Shown piece after piece: positions 23,661-33,607 of a DNA stretch of 64,000 nt. Position 1 is the stretch's first letter, and the number at the start of each line of letters is the position of its first letter. Location of the stretch: contig JADGDG010000009.1 of the NCBI GenBank assembly GCA_016744995.1, positions 79,932 to 143,931 of the forward strand, in the 5' to 3' direction. The position numbers were made by a program, and so were the translations under genes. The notes under the pieces were generated by a model that was not told the DNA's origin, ran no database searches, and was given only the letters and a program-made list of their open reading frames with translations. This stretch comes from Gammaproteobacteria bacterium. GTDB taxonomy: Bacteria > Pseudomonadota > Gammaproteobacteria > GRL18.

Positions 23661-24299
23661 ATGGAATATTTTGTCCACATTGCAAATATTTTGTACCTTT
23701 TTTCCTATAGCATGCGAGATATACTCTGGCTGCGTATTTTAACTATTGCCGCAGCATGTTTTATGCTTCCATATTTTTACTTTCAGCCAGATCCACTTTA
23801 CCCACCAATATTTTGGAATTTGATTTTCATGATACTCAATATTTTCTGGATTGTTCGATTATTGCTTGAGCGCAGACCGGTAAAATTGAGTGAAGATGAA
23901 CAACAACTCTGCCAAATTGCTTTTCGCACTTTAACGCCTCGTGAAATGAAAAAAATTCTTAAGCTTTCCAGTTGGGGAGATGCCGCTCCAGGTGAATGTT
24001 TTGTCTCCAGGGATGAACCACTTGAAAAGCTAATATTGATCTATTCAGGTAAGGCCGACGTCGAATTAGATGGTAAGAAAGTAAGTGAACTGCATGCAGG
24101 ACAGTTTATTGGAGAGCTAAGTTACTTTACTGATGAAGTCGCAGCCGCTAATGTTGTAGCAACTGAAGCAATTCGCTATGTATCCTGGCCGAAAGATCGT
24201 TTAAAAAATTACCTTGATAAAGATTCTGACCTTCGTGCAGCATTTCAAATTGTTTTAGGGTCAGTTTTAGCAAAACGACTTAAAGATAGCTGGATATGA
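23661..24299 (+). CDS. Popeye-like cyclic-nucleotide-binding membrane protein
   Basis: The 212-residue protein has an N-terminal membrane part with three short helices ('IANILYLFSYSMRDILWL', 'ILTIAAACFMLPYFYF' and 'WNLIFMILNIFWIVRLL'). A cNMP-binding-type jelly roll follows ('LILIYSGKADVELDGKKVSEL', 'AGQFIGELSYFTDE'). The order and text resemble the Popeye-domain family, whose animal members bind cAMP. I start at 23661 (AAAGGAG ribosome-binding site) rather than 23619. Ligand and output are unknown. A terminator follows. Confidence 0.8.
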   Translation: MEYFVHIANILYLFSYSMRDILWLRILTIAAACFMLPYFYFQPDPLYPPIFWNLIFMILNIFWIVRLLLERRPVKLSEDEQQLCQIAFRTLTPREMKKILKLSSWGDAAPGECFVSRDEPLEKLILIYSGKADVELDGKKVSELHAGQFIGELSYFTDEVAAANVVATEAIRYVSWPKDRLKNYLDKDSDLRAAFQIVLGSVLAKRLKDSWI

Positions 24300-24321
24300 A
24301 TTGTAATTTAAATTCCATAAG

Positions 24322-24362
24322 AGCAGGCTGCGCTTTAGTACCCCCCTAAACCTGCTGTTTTT
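24322..24362 (+). terminator. Rho-independent terminator after the Popeye-like gene
   Basis: Outer stem AGCAGG (24322-24327)/CCTGCT (24351-24356) with an inner stem TTTAG/CTAAA, followed by GTTTTTAT. It lies 23 bp after the stop at 24299. Confidence 0.7.
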
Positions 24363-24578
24363 ATAATATTTATCACAAAAAACAAGCTGCAAACCATTGA
24401 TTTTGTATTTTAGAAGTAGTTTTAATTGAATATATTCGAATCAAAGGTTATAACAAGACTATATATTAGCTACTAATCCAGAGCAAATCAGCCGTGATGT
24501 TTTCCCCCTGGAATATGATACCTGTCTTTTAATTATTAAGAGATGATTGTTAAGAGACGACTACTGAGAGACTTAGCC

Positions 24579-25244
24579 ATGAATTTTGATTTAACGCCAC
24601 AATTACCAGCCACATTTGACCTGACTCACATCGCGTTAGCAGGTATTGCCGTGATCCTTTTTTTTGCATTTATATTAAAACCCTCTAAACGTATCTTAGT
24701 GGATGCAGAAAAGGATGATAGTACGACAGATGATACTGCCTCAAGTGTTCAGGAGTCTTCAACCATTAAAGAGTCTTCAACCGTCAAAGAGTCATCAACC
24801 GTCAAAGAGTCATCAACTGTTCAAGAGCCTTCAACCGTTAAAGAACCATCAACTATTAAACAGTCAACACCAGAATCGGCCTTGCAGTTTTTAAGTCTGC
24901 TACAGCAAGAAGCCCGATTAATTGATTTTGTGCAAGAGGAAATAGGGGCTTACTCCGACGAGGAAGTCGGAGCGGCTGCCCGCGTAGTGCATGAGGGCAG
25001 CAAAAAAGCAATTAATGAATACTTTACCTTGAGTCCGATTCGAGCAGAAGAGGAAGAGAGCCGTATTACTTTGGCCGACGGTTTTAATGCCTCAGAAGTT
25101 AGATTAACAGGTAATGTTGTTGGTACGGCACCTTTTACCGGAACACTTATCCATCGAGGCTGGCGAGCAGGAGCAGTCAATCTGCCTAAATTATCTGCCG
25201 GGCATGATACCACTATCGTTGCAGCAGCTGAAGTAGAGTTATGA
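24579..25244 (+). CDS. DUF2760-like protein, partner of the Hsp70-like ATPases
   Basis: A 221-residue protein with one N-terminal membrane helix ('IALAGIAVILFFAFIL'), a low-complexity linker made of six 6-residue repeats of SSTVKE type, and a C-terminal domain of about 120 residues ('LLQQEARLIDFVQEEIGAYS', 'GAAARVVHEGSKKAI', 'LIHRGWRAG') characteristic of DUF2760. It overlaps the first Hsp70-like gene by 4 nt (ATGA). Genes of this type occur next to such Hsp70 pairs, so it probably anchors or regulates them. The alternative start at 24543 would add 12 residues. Confidence 0.8.
   Translation: MNFDLTPQLPATFDLTHIALAGIAVILFFAFILKPSKRILVDAEKDDSTTDDTASSVQESSTIKESSTVKESSTVKESSTVQEPSTVKEPSTIKQSTPESALQFLSLLQQEARLIDFVQEEIGAYSDEEVGAAARVVHEGSKKAINEYFTLSPIRAEEEESRITLADGFNASEVRLTGNVVGTAPFTGTLIHRGWRAGAVNLPKLSAGHDTTIVAAAEVEL
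24753..24860 (+). repeat. 18-bp coding tandem repeat (six units)
   Basis: Six consecutive 18-bp units of the form GAGTCTTCAACCGTCAAA with small variation, encoding (E)SSTVK hexapeptides in the linker of the DUF2760-like protein. Unit number is likely to vary by slippage. Confidence 0.85.
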
Positions 25245-27076
25245 GCCGGTATAGTATTGGGATTGATCTGGGAACAACCCATTGTGTTTTGTCCTATCTG
25301 GATCTGCAGATAGCTGATGAGGCGGCAAAAACCGATACAATAAACCAGGAAGTGTTATTAATTCCCCAGTTAACAGCGCCTGGCAGTATAGATGAACGAC
25401 TGCAACTGCCGTCATTCATCTATCAGTTTCATGACTCGGAAGTTGCTTCAGGTGATTTAGCCTTACCCTGGAATGGAGCCCCAAATCAATTGCTGGGAGA
25501 GCTGGCGAGAAAGATGGGAAGCAAAACTCCGATACGGCTTATATCCAGTGCAAAAAGCTGGTTGTGCCATGGCGGGGTGGATCGTCGTGCAGCATTCCTG
25601 CCTTTAGAAAGCCCGGAAGAAGTGGAAAAAATATCACCTTTTGATGCCACCATTGCTTATCTGGAACACCTTAAATCATCCTGGAATCACTCGAACAGCG
25701 ATAATCCAATAGAAAATCAACAGGTGATAATCACGGTTCCCGCTTCATTTGATCCGGCTGCAAGGGAGCTGACTGCCGAAGCTGCACGTGCAACAGGGTT
25801 TCAACATTTGACACTTTTAGAGGAGCCTCAGGCGGCAGTTTATAGCTGGATTCATCAGGCTGGAAAAACATGGCGTGAGCAGGTAATGGTCGGCGATATC
25901 ATCCTGGTGGTGGACATCGGCGGCGGCACAACAGATTTGTCATTAATTGCAGTAACAGAAGATGAAGGCAAGCTCACCTTAAACCGTATTGCTGTAGGCG
26001 ACCATATTTTGTTGGGTGGAGACAATATGGATTTAGCACTGGCCTATAGAATTAAAGCCAGACTGGCACAGCAGGGTAAAAAATTACAGGCCTGGCAAGT
26101 CATGGCTTTAACCCATGGCTGCAGAGATGCTAAAGAGACTTTGCTTGCTGATCCCAGTGTCGATTCTGTACCGCTGGTTGTACCCAGTAGAGGCTCCAGA
26201 TTAATTGGCGGTACCCTGAGAGCCGAATTAACAAGGCAAGACATAGAGCAAACATTAATCGAAGGATTCTTTCCACAGGTGTCTGTGGATGAACATCCAG
26301 TACACAATCCCCGAGCAGCATTAACCAAACTGGGCTTGCCCTATGCACAAGATGCAGCGGTCACTCGCCATCTGGCAGCATTTCTAAGTAAGCAAGTCGA
26401 TGCTCTGGAAGATATTGAAGGATTTGAGGGTTCAGGTGGTTCCTTTATTAAACCAACTGCTATTTTATTTAATGGCGGTGTACTGAAAGCTCCCGTTATA
26501 GCAAAAAAAGTACTTAACATTATTAACCAATGGCTGGTCAGTGACGGCGCTGAAGCCGCTCGATTATTAGAAGGGGCTGATCTGGACTTAGCGGTAGCAA
26601 AAGGGGCTGCTTATTATGGCTATGTCAGGCAGGGTAAAGGAGTTCGAATTCATGGTGGTATTGCCAGTGCTTATTACATTGGCGTAGAGAGTTCGATGCC
26701 GGCAGTACCGGGCATGGAGCCTCCTATGCAGGCCTTGTGTGTTGCTCCATTTGGAATGGAGGAAGGGACGGATGTCATGATCGATAACGAAGAGTTTGGG
26801 TTAATTGTTGGCGAACCGGTCCGTTTTCGATTCTATGGATCTGCTACCCGGCGGGAAGATCAACCTGGAGAAATAATGGAAGACTGGGATGATGGTGAAT
26901 TAGAAGAGCTGCCTGAAATACAGGCAACACTGCCGATTGAAGGCCGTGCAAAAGGTGAGATTGTAGCTGTTCATCTGGCAGCAGCAATCACTGAAGTTGG
27001 CACGCTCAGGCTCGAAGCGGTGCCAGTGAAGGGCAATGAGCGATGGAATGTTGAGTTAGATGTCAGAAATAGTTGA
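25241..27076 (+). CDS. Hsp70-like ATPase (short form)
   Basis: A 611-residue actin-fold ATPase: phosphate-1 motif 'GIDLGTTHCVLSY', 'ITVPASFDPAARELT' and connect/phosphate-2 'VVDIGGGTTDLSLIAV', followed by 'LFNGGVLKAPVI' (adenosine region). The ATPase domain is complete, but the C-terminal part is short and unlike DnaK's substrate-binding domain. It is translationally coupled to the DUF2760-like gene and followed by a longer paralogue, so the three probably form one chaperone-like complex. Substrate unknown. Confidence 0.9.
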   Translation: MSRYSIGIDLGTTHCVLSYLDLQIADEAAKTDTINQEVLLIPQLTAPGSIDERLQLPSFIYQFHDSEVASGDLALPWNGAPNQLLGELARKMGSKTPIRLISSAKSWLCHGGVDRRAAFLPLESPEEVEKISPFDATIAYLEHLKSSWNHSNSDNPIENQQVIITVPASFDPAARELTAEAARATGFQHLTLLEEPQAAVYSWIHQAGKTWREQVMVGDIILVVDIGGGTTDLSLIAVTEDEGKLTLNRIAVGDHILLGGDNMDLALAYRIKARLAQQGKKLQAWQVMALTHGCRDAKETLLADPSVDSVPLVVPSRGSRLIGGTLRAELTRQDIEQTLIEGFFPQVSVDEHPVHNPRAALTKLGLPYAQDAAVTRHLAAFLSKQVDALEDIEGFEGSGGSFIKPTAILFNGGVLKAPVIAKKVLNIINQWLVSDGAEAARLLEGADLDLAVAKGAAYYGYVRQGKGVRIHGGIASAYYIGVESSMPAVPGMEPPMQALCVAPFGMEEGTDVMIDNEEFGLIVGEPVRFRFYGSATRREDQPGEIMEDWDDGELEELPEIQATLPIEGRAKGEIVAVHLAAAITEVGTLRLEAVPVKGNERWNVELDVRNS

Positions 27077-27164
27077 TGGCAGCAACAAGTAACACAGGTA
27101 TAGCTGACATCAGAATTAATCCATCAACGGCAAATGATGGCTGGTAGAAAATAAATGAGTAACA

Positions 27165-30053
27165 ATGAATAAGCAAGCAGGCGGCTCCAATTATATTGTC
27201 GGCATCGATTTAGGCACCACGCACTGTGTTGTGACTTATTGTGATCTAAGACTGGCGCAGTCAGAGCAGCAGCCAGTAATAGAGCTGTTTGAAATTGAAC
27301 AATTGATAGCACCGGGAGAAATTGCAGCCCGTCCTTATTTACCTGCTTTTCGTTATCACCCTACAGCTGGTGAAATCAGGCCGGAAGATTCGGCACTGCC
27401 CTGGCAGCATAAAAAGAATGCGCAGCTGATTAGGGGTGATATAGAAGAGGCAATTATCGGAGAATGGGCCAGGGAGCTGAATAGTAAAGTTGATGGCAGA
27501 GGAGTTGTTAGTGCTAAAAGCTGGCTCTCTCATCCATCGGTCGACAGGCAGGCAGCGATTTTGCCATGGTCTGCAGCAGAGGGCGTTGCCAGGGTTTCAC
27601 CCGTTGTAGCAAGTGCCGGTTTCCTTTCTCATATACGCTATGCATGGGAGCAACGTTTTCCTGACAGCCCTCTCGATAAGCAGGAAGTAGTCATTACCAT
27701 TCCTGCTTCCTTCGATGAAGCCGCGCGATCGCTTACCCTGGAAGCGGCAAAGTTGGCAGGTTTAAACGACTTGCTGTTACTGGAAGAGCCGCAAGCTGTT
27801 GTCTATGACTGGATGTATCGACACCAGCACGCAGCGGCAGAAAAGCTGGCCGACACCCGGTTAATATTGGTGTGTGATTTAGGTGGTGGTACTACAGATC
27901 TTAGCCTGATTAGTGTTTCGGTTGATGGTGATGAGATTGATTTAAAACGTGTGGCTGTTGGCGATCATTTGATGTTAGGTGGCGATAACGTTGATTTAGC
28001 AATAGCCCATCAAGCAGAGAAGCAGGTGACAAAGGGCGGAAAGAAATTAACGGCGTCAGCACTTTCTCAACTGATTCAGCAAAGCCGTAAGGCAAAAGAA
28101 TTATTATTATCGTCAAATGCACCTGATACGGCAACTATTACTGTATTAGGAAGCGGCTCTAAATTAATTGGCGGCACTCGTAAAACTCAGGTGCTCAAGT
28201 CTGATATTCACAACATGGTCATTGACGGTTTCTTTCCGTTAACAGCATTTGATGAGATACCGCAACAGAGGCGAGCCGGTGTTGTTGAGTTTGGCTTGAA
28301 TTATGCGTCCGATCCGGCTGTTAGCAAGCACATTGCCTCTTTTCTCAGGCGTCATCAAATTGCCTGTGCTGCAGCGTTGGGGAAAGATGTTGATGCACAA
28401 TCAAAAGCCCCTGTAATTCCTGACGCAATATTATTTAACGGTGGTGTTTTTAATAGCCCGTTGATTATTGACAGAGTGCTTGAACTATTTGCACATTGGT
28501 TACAAGAAGGGTTACAGGAGCAATCACAGAAACCATTGTCAGTGCTTGATAATGAACGACCCGATCAGGCCGTTGCCTATGGCGCCTCAGCCTATGGATT
28601 AGCCCGACGTGGCTGGCAGACAAAAATTGAAGGAGGCTCTGCTCGGAGCTATTTTTTAAGGGTTGAAGAGCAAAACAATATTGACAAAAAAGCTGAGAAA
28701 AAAACCGGGAAAAAAGCGGTCTGTATTTTGCCAAAAGGAACTTCTGAGGGTGAAACTATTGCATTAAAAGATAAGCAGTTTTCTTTAACTCTAGGTCAGC
28801 CTGTTTCTTTTGATTTGCTATCGACAGTATCTGACAATTCCTATACTCCAGGCCAGTTGATCGATGCAGACAATGAAAACTTTGTGACCTTGCCTCCTTT
28901 AGTGACTGTATTTGATAAAGCGGATAATCATAAAAAAGAAATTATCGTGCAAGTGGTGGCGAATATGACCGCAGTGGGGACACTGCAAATGCAATGTGTG
29001 CCCAGAGAAGATCATAAACAGTCGTGGGAACTGGAATTTCAACTAAGATCACCCATTGCCGGCAGTGAGAGTGAAGGCAGTGAACAACCTGCAGAGCAGG
29101 AATTACCCAAAAATTTTGCACAAGCAGTAGAGGAGATATCTGTTGTATTCGGACAAAGTAATAAAACCATCGATAAAAATGCAGTAAAAAATCTTCGCTT
29201 TCTACTGGAAAAATTATTAGGAAAAAAAGCTCAATGGGATACGCCAGTGTTACGCTCTTTAGCGAAGGAATTATCTCAAGACAGCAAACAAAGACGGCGC
29301 TCTAATCGACATGAGAGGCTCTGGAACAATTTGACAGGCTATTGCCTCCGACCAGGGTTTGGTTATGCTCTGGACGAATGGCAGGTGAATGCATTATGGA
29401 AAAATTATCAACAAGGTGTTCAGTACTCTAATGAGTCACAATCCTGGTCAGAGTGGTGGACATTATGGCGTCGGGTTGCCGGGGGATTAACAGAGGATGC
29501 CCAAAAGAAAATCTACAAGGATGTGATCAAGTATATTAATCCGGTTACTGCGAGAAACCAGAAAGTAGCAAAGGAATTAAAAACGAGATCTTATGTAGAT
29601 ATTGTGCAGCTGGTCGCTGTGTTGGAACATATACCTGTGGAGAGCAAGGTAGAAGTAGGCGGCTGGTTGGTCAAACGATTACAGAAAACAAAAGAGCCTG
29701 AAGCTTCGTGGTGGGCCCTGGGAAGAATTGGAAGCCGTGTCCCTTTTCATGGCAGCGCCCATAAAGTGGTGCCTAAGGATGTGGCAAGCAAATGGATTGA
29801 TTGTTTATTAGCTCAAGACTGGAATAAAAACAGACATGCCGCCTTAGCCGCTAGTATGATAGCGCGGCAAAGTGGTGATCGAGAGCGTGATCTGGATGCT
29901 TCAGTGAGGTTGTCGGTTATTAATAAGCTGACTGATTCAAAGTGTGTAGTGAGCTGGATAAACATGGTTGAACAGGTTGCAGAGCTGGACACAAAGGATC
30001 AACAGCGAGTATTTGGTGAGTCATTACCTGCAGGGCTGCGAATTATAGACTAA
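27165..30053 (+). CDS. Hsp70-like ATPase with long C-terminal extension
   Basis: A 962-residue paralogue of the preceding protein: 'GIDLGTTHCVVTYCDL', 'ITIPASFDEAARSLT', 'VCDLGGGTTDLSLIS' and 'LFNGGVFNSPLI'. After the ATPase core and a short beta region comes an extension of roughly 330 residues (from about 640), rich in Lys/Arg/Trp helices ('SWSEWWTLWRRVAGGL', 'ASWWALGRIGSRVPFHG'). This corresponds to the DUF3731-type tail seen in this Hsp70 subfamily. It is 88 bp downstream of the first Hsp70-like gene. Confidence 0.9.
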   Translation: MNKQAGGSNYIVGIDLGTTHCVVTYCDLRLAQSEQQPVIELFEIEQLIAPGEIAARPYLPAFRYHPTAGEIRPEDSALPWQHKKNAQLIRGDIEEAIIGEWARELNSKVDGRGVVSAKSWLSHPSVDRQAAILPWSAAEGVARVSPVVASAGFLSHIRYAWEQRFPDSPLDKQEVVITIPASFDEAARSLTLEAAKLAGLNDLLLLEEPQAVVYDWMYRHQHAAAEKLADTRLILVCDLGGGTTDLSLISVSVDGDEIDLKRVAVGDHLMLGGDNVDLAIAHQAEKQVTKGGKKLTASALSQLIQQSRKAKELLLSSNAPDTATITVLGSGSKLIGGTRKTQVLKSDIHNMVIDGFFPLTAFDEIPQQRRAGVVEFGLNYASDPAVSKHIASFLRRHQIACAAALGKDVDAQSKAPVIPDAILFNGGVFNSPLIIDRVLELFAHWLQEGLQEQSQKPLSVLDNERPDQAVAYGASAYGLARRGWQTKIEGGSARSYFLRVEEQNNIDKKAEKKTGKKAVCILPKGTSEGETIALKDKQFSLTLGQPVSFDLLSTVSDNSYTPGQLIDADNENFVTLPPLVTVFDKADNHKKEIIVQVVANMTAVGTLQMQCVPREDHKQSWELEFQLRSPIAGSESEGSEQPAEQELPKNFAQAVEEISVVFGQSNKTIDKNAVKNLRFLLEKLLGKKAQWDTPVLRSLAKELSQDSKQRRRSNRHERLWNNLTGYCLRPGFGYALDEWQVNALWKNYQQGVQYSNESQSWSEWWTLWRRVAGGLTEDAQKKIYKDVIKYINPVTARNQKVAKELKTRSYVDIVQLVAVLEHIPVESKVEVGGWLVKRLQKTKEPEASWWALGRIGSRVPFHGSAHKVVPKDVASKWIDCLLAQDWNKNRHAALAASMIARQSGDRERDLDASVRLSVINKLTDSKCVVSWINMVEQVAELDTKDQQRVFGESLPAGLRIID

Positions 30054-30125
30054 AGCTGTGGTACAAATTACCCCTCAGAATAGGGCTTTTATTATTCTGG
30101 AATAACATAGTCTGGAGGACTCTAA

Positions 30126-31913
30126 ATGCTAAGAAAAACGATACTACCTACAATATTTATATTCCTGGTCTATGGGTTCTGGGTTAGCCCTGACTTCAAA
30201 GTTATTTCTGCAGGTATTGCTGTCTTTTTGTTTGGCATGCTGTTCCTGGAACAGGGATTTGAAGCATTTACCGGCGGTTTGCTGGAAACAATTCTGCAAC
30301 GCACCACCAGTAGTATCTGGAAAAGCCTGGGATTCGGCATTGTTTCCACCTCACTCATGCAGTCCAGCTCCCTGGTGTCAGTGATCACCATATCATTTCT
30401 CGGTGCAGGACTCATTGATCTGGCGGCAGGGATCGGCATCATCTTTGGCGCTAATCTGGGCACAACCACTGGTGCCTGGCTGATTGCCGGCTTAGGTATG
30501 AAGGTAAAGATATCCGCCTATGCCATGCCGATGCTGGTATTTGGTATTGTACTTGTCTTTCAGAAATCTAAGTCACTCAAGGGGATAGGTTATATCCTTG
30601 CTGGACTTGGCTTTCTATTCCTTGGCATACACTTTATGAAAGAGGGCTTCGAAGCTTTCCGTGACACCATTGATCTGACCCGGTTTGCAGTCTCTGGTTA
30701 TGGAGGCATCTTGTTGTTTACTCTTCTCGGTGTTGCCGCTACGGTCATTATGCAGTCCAGCCATGCAACTCTGGTCATTATCATCACCGCATTGGCGACA
30801 CAGCAAATTACCTATGAAAATGGGCTGGCACTGGCTATAGGCGCTAATGTCGGCACCACTATTACTGCAATCCTGGGCTCGATGAGTTCCAATATTCAGG
30901 GTAAACGGCTGGCAGGTGCTCACCTGATTTTTAATATGGTGACCGGTGCTATAGCCATCGCATTTATTTATCAACTGGTTCAGCTTGTCGATGTTGTTAG
31001 TGCTATGCTAGGAATTGCAGGAGATAATTACACGCTGAAGCTGGCAGTATTTCATACCATCTTCAATTTGATCGGTATTTTAGCAATGCTGCCTTTCACC
31101 AAACGCCTTGAGCATTTCCTGCTGCGGGCTATGCCGCAAAAAGAAATTACTCTCGACAAACCCATCTATCTAAACGATTCCTCTCTGGAGTTAGCAGATG
31201 TTGCTCTTGAAGCGGTACACAAGGAAACAATTCACCTGTATGATAATGCCTATGATATCATATCTCATGGAATGAGTCTTCATCGTCATGATATCGAGTC
31301 TGAGAAAAACCTTGAAGAACTCGACAGTGGTAAGGCTATGACGATTGATATACAGGGTGAGTATGAGAAAGGTATCAAGGGCTTATATGGTGAGATCATC
31401 GAATTTATCAGTAAGGCCAATTCAGGTATGACCCCAGAGCAGGTCAATGAAATGTTTCAGCTCCGCTCCGCAGGCCAGAACATTGTCAAAGCCATCAAGC
31501 ACACACAGCACATGCATGAAAACCTGAGCTTCTACATCACATCGGATAATAAACATATGAAGGAAGAGTACAATATTCTTCGTTTTAGGCTAGGTTCGAT
31601 ACTGAGGAGGCTGGATGAATTAAGAGGCAGTGCCGGGGAATTAACCGACGCTATTCGCCTGGAAGCGGTGGAGGTGGAAACAGATGAACATGAAGTGGAA
31701 TTACGTGAAAAAATCCATCAGTACATCCGTGAAGATAAAATTACTTCAGAGATGGCTACATCACTGATCAATGATGCCTCTTTTGCCTATAATATATCAA
31801 AGAACCTGGTGCAGATGGGCCTGACCCTATTTGTAGGAGGGGACAAAGAACTTAAAGAAACCATGACCAGTCTTGACGATGATGATGACATGGGAGAGAA
31901 GTTATCATCTTGA
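30126..31913 (+). CDS. Na+/phosphate symporter family protein with PhoU-like C-terminus
   Basis: The 595-residue protein has two inverted copies of the NptA/Na-Pi repeat, each with the substrate motif QSSS ('TSLMQSSSLVSVI' about residue 80 and 'TVIMQSSHATLVI' about 210) and 'GANLGTTTGAW'/'GANVGTTITAI'. A cytoplasmic helical C-terminus of about 230 residues follows, of the PhoU-like type. It should import phosphate, and possibly arsenate as an analogue, with sodium. CTGGAGG ribosome-binding site. Confidence 0.92.
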   Translation: MLRKTILPTIFIFLVYGFWVSPDFKVISAGIAVFLFGMLFLEQGFEAFTGGLLETILQRTTSSIWKSLGFGIVSTSLMQSSSLVSVITISFLGAGLIDLAAGIGIIFGANLGTTTGAWLIAGLGMKVKISAYAMPMLVFGIVLVFQKSKSLKGIGYILAGLGFLFLGIHFMKEGFEAFRDTIDLTRFAVSGYGGILLFTLLGVAATVIMQSSHATLVIIITALATQQITYENGLALAIGANVGTTITAILGSMSSNIQGKRLAGAHLIFNMVTGAIAIAFIYQLVQLVDVVSAMLGIAGDNYTLKLAVFHTIFNLIGILAMLPFTKRLEHFLLRAMPQKEITLDKPIYLNDSSLELADVALEAVHKETIHLYDNAYDIISHGMSLHRHDIESEKNLEELDSGKAMTIDIQGEYEKGIKGLYGEIIEFISKANSGMTPEQVNEMFQLRSAGQNIVKAIKHTQHMHENLSFYITSDNKHMKEEYNILRFRLGSILRRLDELRGSAGELTDAIRLEAVEVETDEHEVELREKIHQYIREDKITSEMATSLINDASFAYNISKNLVQMGLTLFVGGDKELKETMTSLDDDDDMGEKLSS

Positions 31914-31959
31914 AATGACCAGTTACTGATACATCACACATAAATTTAAGGATAATAAC

Positions 31960-32235
31960 ATGTCTAGAAATAAGCTTTTAAGTATCCTGCGCGATTTCTT
32001 CGATGAAAAAAAGAAAAAGCAGAAAAAGAAAAAAAAGGATCTGGAAAAGATAATTGTAAAACTTGAGAAATATCTGGCAAAACTGGAAAGTGAGCTGAAA
32101 AGTAAGCTTGAAAGCAAGCCCAAAAGTGAGTTGGAAGTAGTAAGAAAAAAAAAGCAACTCAAGCAATTGGAGACTGAAATAAAGCTGGTCATGAAAAAGC
32201 GCAAGAAGGCGCACAAACTGCTGCTAAAACTTTAA
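31960..32235 (+). CDS. Lysine-rich coiled-coil protein
   Basis: A 91-residue, very basic protein with heptad-like runs ('LEKIIVKLEKYLAKLESELK'), predicted to be almost entirely helical. An AAGGA ribosome-binding site and an isolated position 46 bp after the symporter gene support expression. I do not recognise a family. A short coiled coil with so many lysines could bind nucleic acid or polyanions such as polyphosphate, but that is speculation. Confidence 0.6.
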   Translation: MSRNKLLSILRDFFDEKKKKQKKKKKDLEKIIVKLEKYLAKLESELKSKLESKPKSELEVVRKKKQLKQLETEIKLVMKKRKKAHKLLLKL

Positions 32236-32358
32236 TCTGAAAAATCTGCACAGCCGCAACAAGCAGTCAACGATGGTGAAATAATATGAATTTTGCCTGA
32301 AATTGACATCTGTGGATAGGGTATTTACATTTCCTGGACTTGTTATAAGGAAAGAATA

Positions 32359-33567
32359 ATGATAACTAAGCTAAACGAAGATAAAGAAAAACTACAGGCA
32401 ATACGCCAACAAATGCCTGCAACAACGGCAGTTCACTACCTGAACACCGGAACCAATGGCCCACTGCCAAAGATGGCCGCAGATGCTATGAAAGCAGAAG
32501 CAGAAAAAGAGTTTCTGCAGGGCAGATATTTACCGTTTATAGAAGAGCTTTACGCTGAAATGGATACCACCAGAAATCTTCTGGCCCGTATTGTCGGAGC
32601 ATCCTATGATGAAATTGCCCTGACCCATAGCACCACAGAGGCTTTGAATATAGTCCTCTGGGGGCTCCGCATGCAGCCTGGTGATGAGGTGGTTACCACC
32701 AGCCTGGAACATGTCGCCGCTCTGGCACCTCTGGCTTTAATCAAAGCTCGTTATGGCATTGTTGTGAAATACGTCAATGTTAAATACGGTGAAGAATATG
32801 ACGAAGAAGAGTTCGTATCTGCAGTAGAAAAGATGATCACGCCCCGAACCCGGTTATTTGTTGTATCCCATGTGTCAACTTCAACCGGTATTACTTTTCC
32901 TCTCAAAAAGCTTGTCGAGATCTGCCATGCCCATAATGTCTATGTTTTGGCAGATGGCGCACAGGCTGTGGGCGCAATCCCAGTTAATATGCACGAACTG
33001 GGCGTTGATTTCTACGCTATGGCCGGGCGCAAATGGCTTTGTGGTCCTGAAGGTATTGGCGTATTGTACATTGCTAAAGAAAGGATACCGGAGGTAGACC
33101 CGACCTTTATAAGTCCCGCCTCTGTCAAGCAGCGATCAGATCTTGATATACTGTCCCCTTATGTTATCCCGGCTCCTTTTGCCGCCCGATACCAACTGGC
33201 CACCGCTATGTACATGCCCACTCTGTTAGGCTTTCAGAAATCTCTGGAGTATCTGCTGGATCATGTAGGGATGGAGTGGATATTCACTCGTATTCAAGGC
33301 CTGGCCCGTCATATGCAATCCCTGATCAGCGATATACCAGGGATTCAGATCATCACACCCCAGGGCAAAGAGGCTGGTATGATCGAATTTCTCGCCGAGG
33401 GCTGGAGTCCACCGGAGCTGTGCAGTGCTCTCAATAAGCGAAATTTTATGATCCGCCCTGAGCCAGAGCACCAGTTACCCGCTCCTGCCAGGATTTCAAC
33501 TGGCTTTTACAACACCGAAGAAGAGCTGGAGCAGCTTGCGGAAGCCATACGTGAAATCGTTAAATGA
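32359..33567 (+). CDS. Class V aminotransferase-like PLP enzyme (second copy)
   Basis: A 402-residue enzyme: 'VHYLNTGTNGPLP', 'LTHSTTEALNIVLWGL', 'ISHVSTSTG'-type text ('VVSHVSTSTGITFPLKKL'), 'VLADGAQAVGAIP' and the PLP lysine in 'AGRKWLCGPEGIGVL'. It belongs to the same isopenicillin-N-epimerase/desulfurase-like branch as 19936-21297 but is shorter and clearly diverged. The reaction is unknown. AAGGA ribosome-binding site. Confidence 0.85.
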   Translation: MITKLNEDKEKLQAIRQQMPATTAVHYLNTGTNGPLPKMAADAMKAEAEKEFLQGRYLPFIEELYAEMDTTRNLLARIVGASYDEIALTHSTTEALNIVLWGLRMQPGDEVVTTSLEHVAALAPLALIKARYGIVVKYVNVKYGEEYDEEEFVSAVEKMITPRTRLFVVSHVSTSTGITFPLKKLVEICHAHNVYVLADGAQAVGAIPVNMHELGVDFYAMAGRKWLCGPEGIGVLYIAKERIPEVDPTFISPASVKQRSDLDILSPYVIPAPFAARYQLATAMYMPTLLGFQKSLEYLLDHVGMEWIFTRIQGLARHMQSLISDIPGIQIITPQGKEAGMIEFLAEGWSPPELCSALNKRNFMIRPEPEHQLPAPARISTGFYNTEEELEQLAEAIREIVK

Positions 33568-33607
33568 TGTTGAGGAAAAGGCTATTAAAAGTTTTGCTTA
33601 GGATGAA

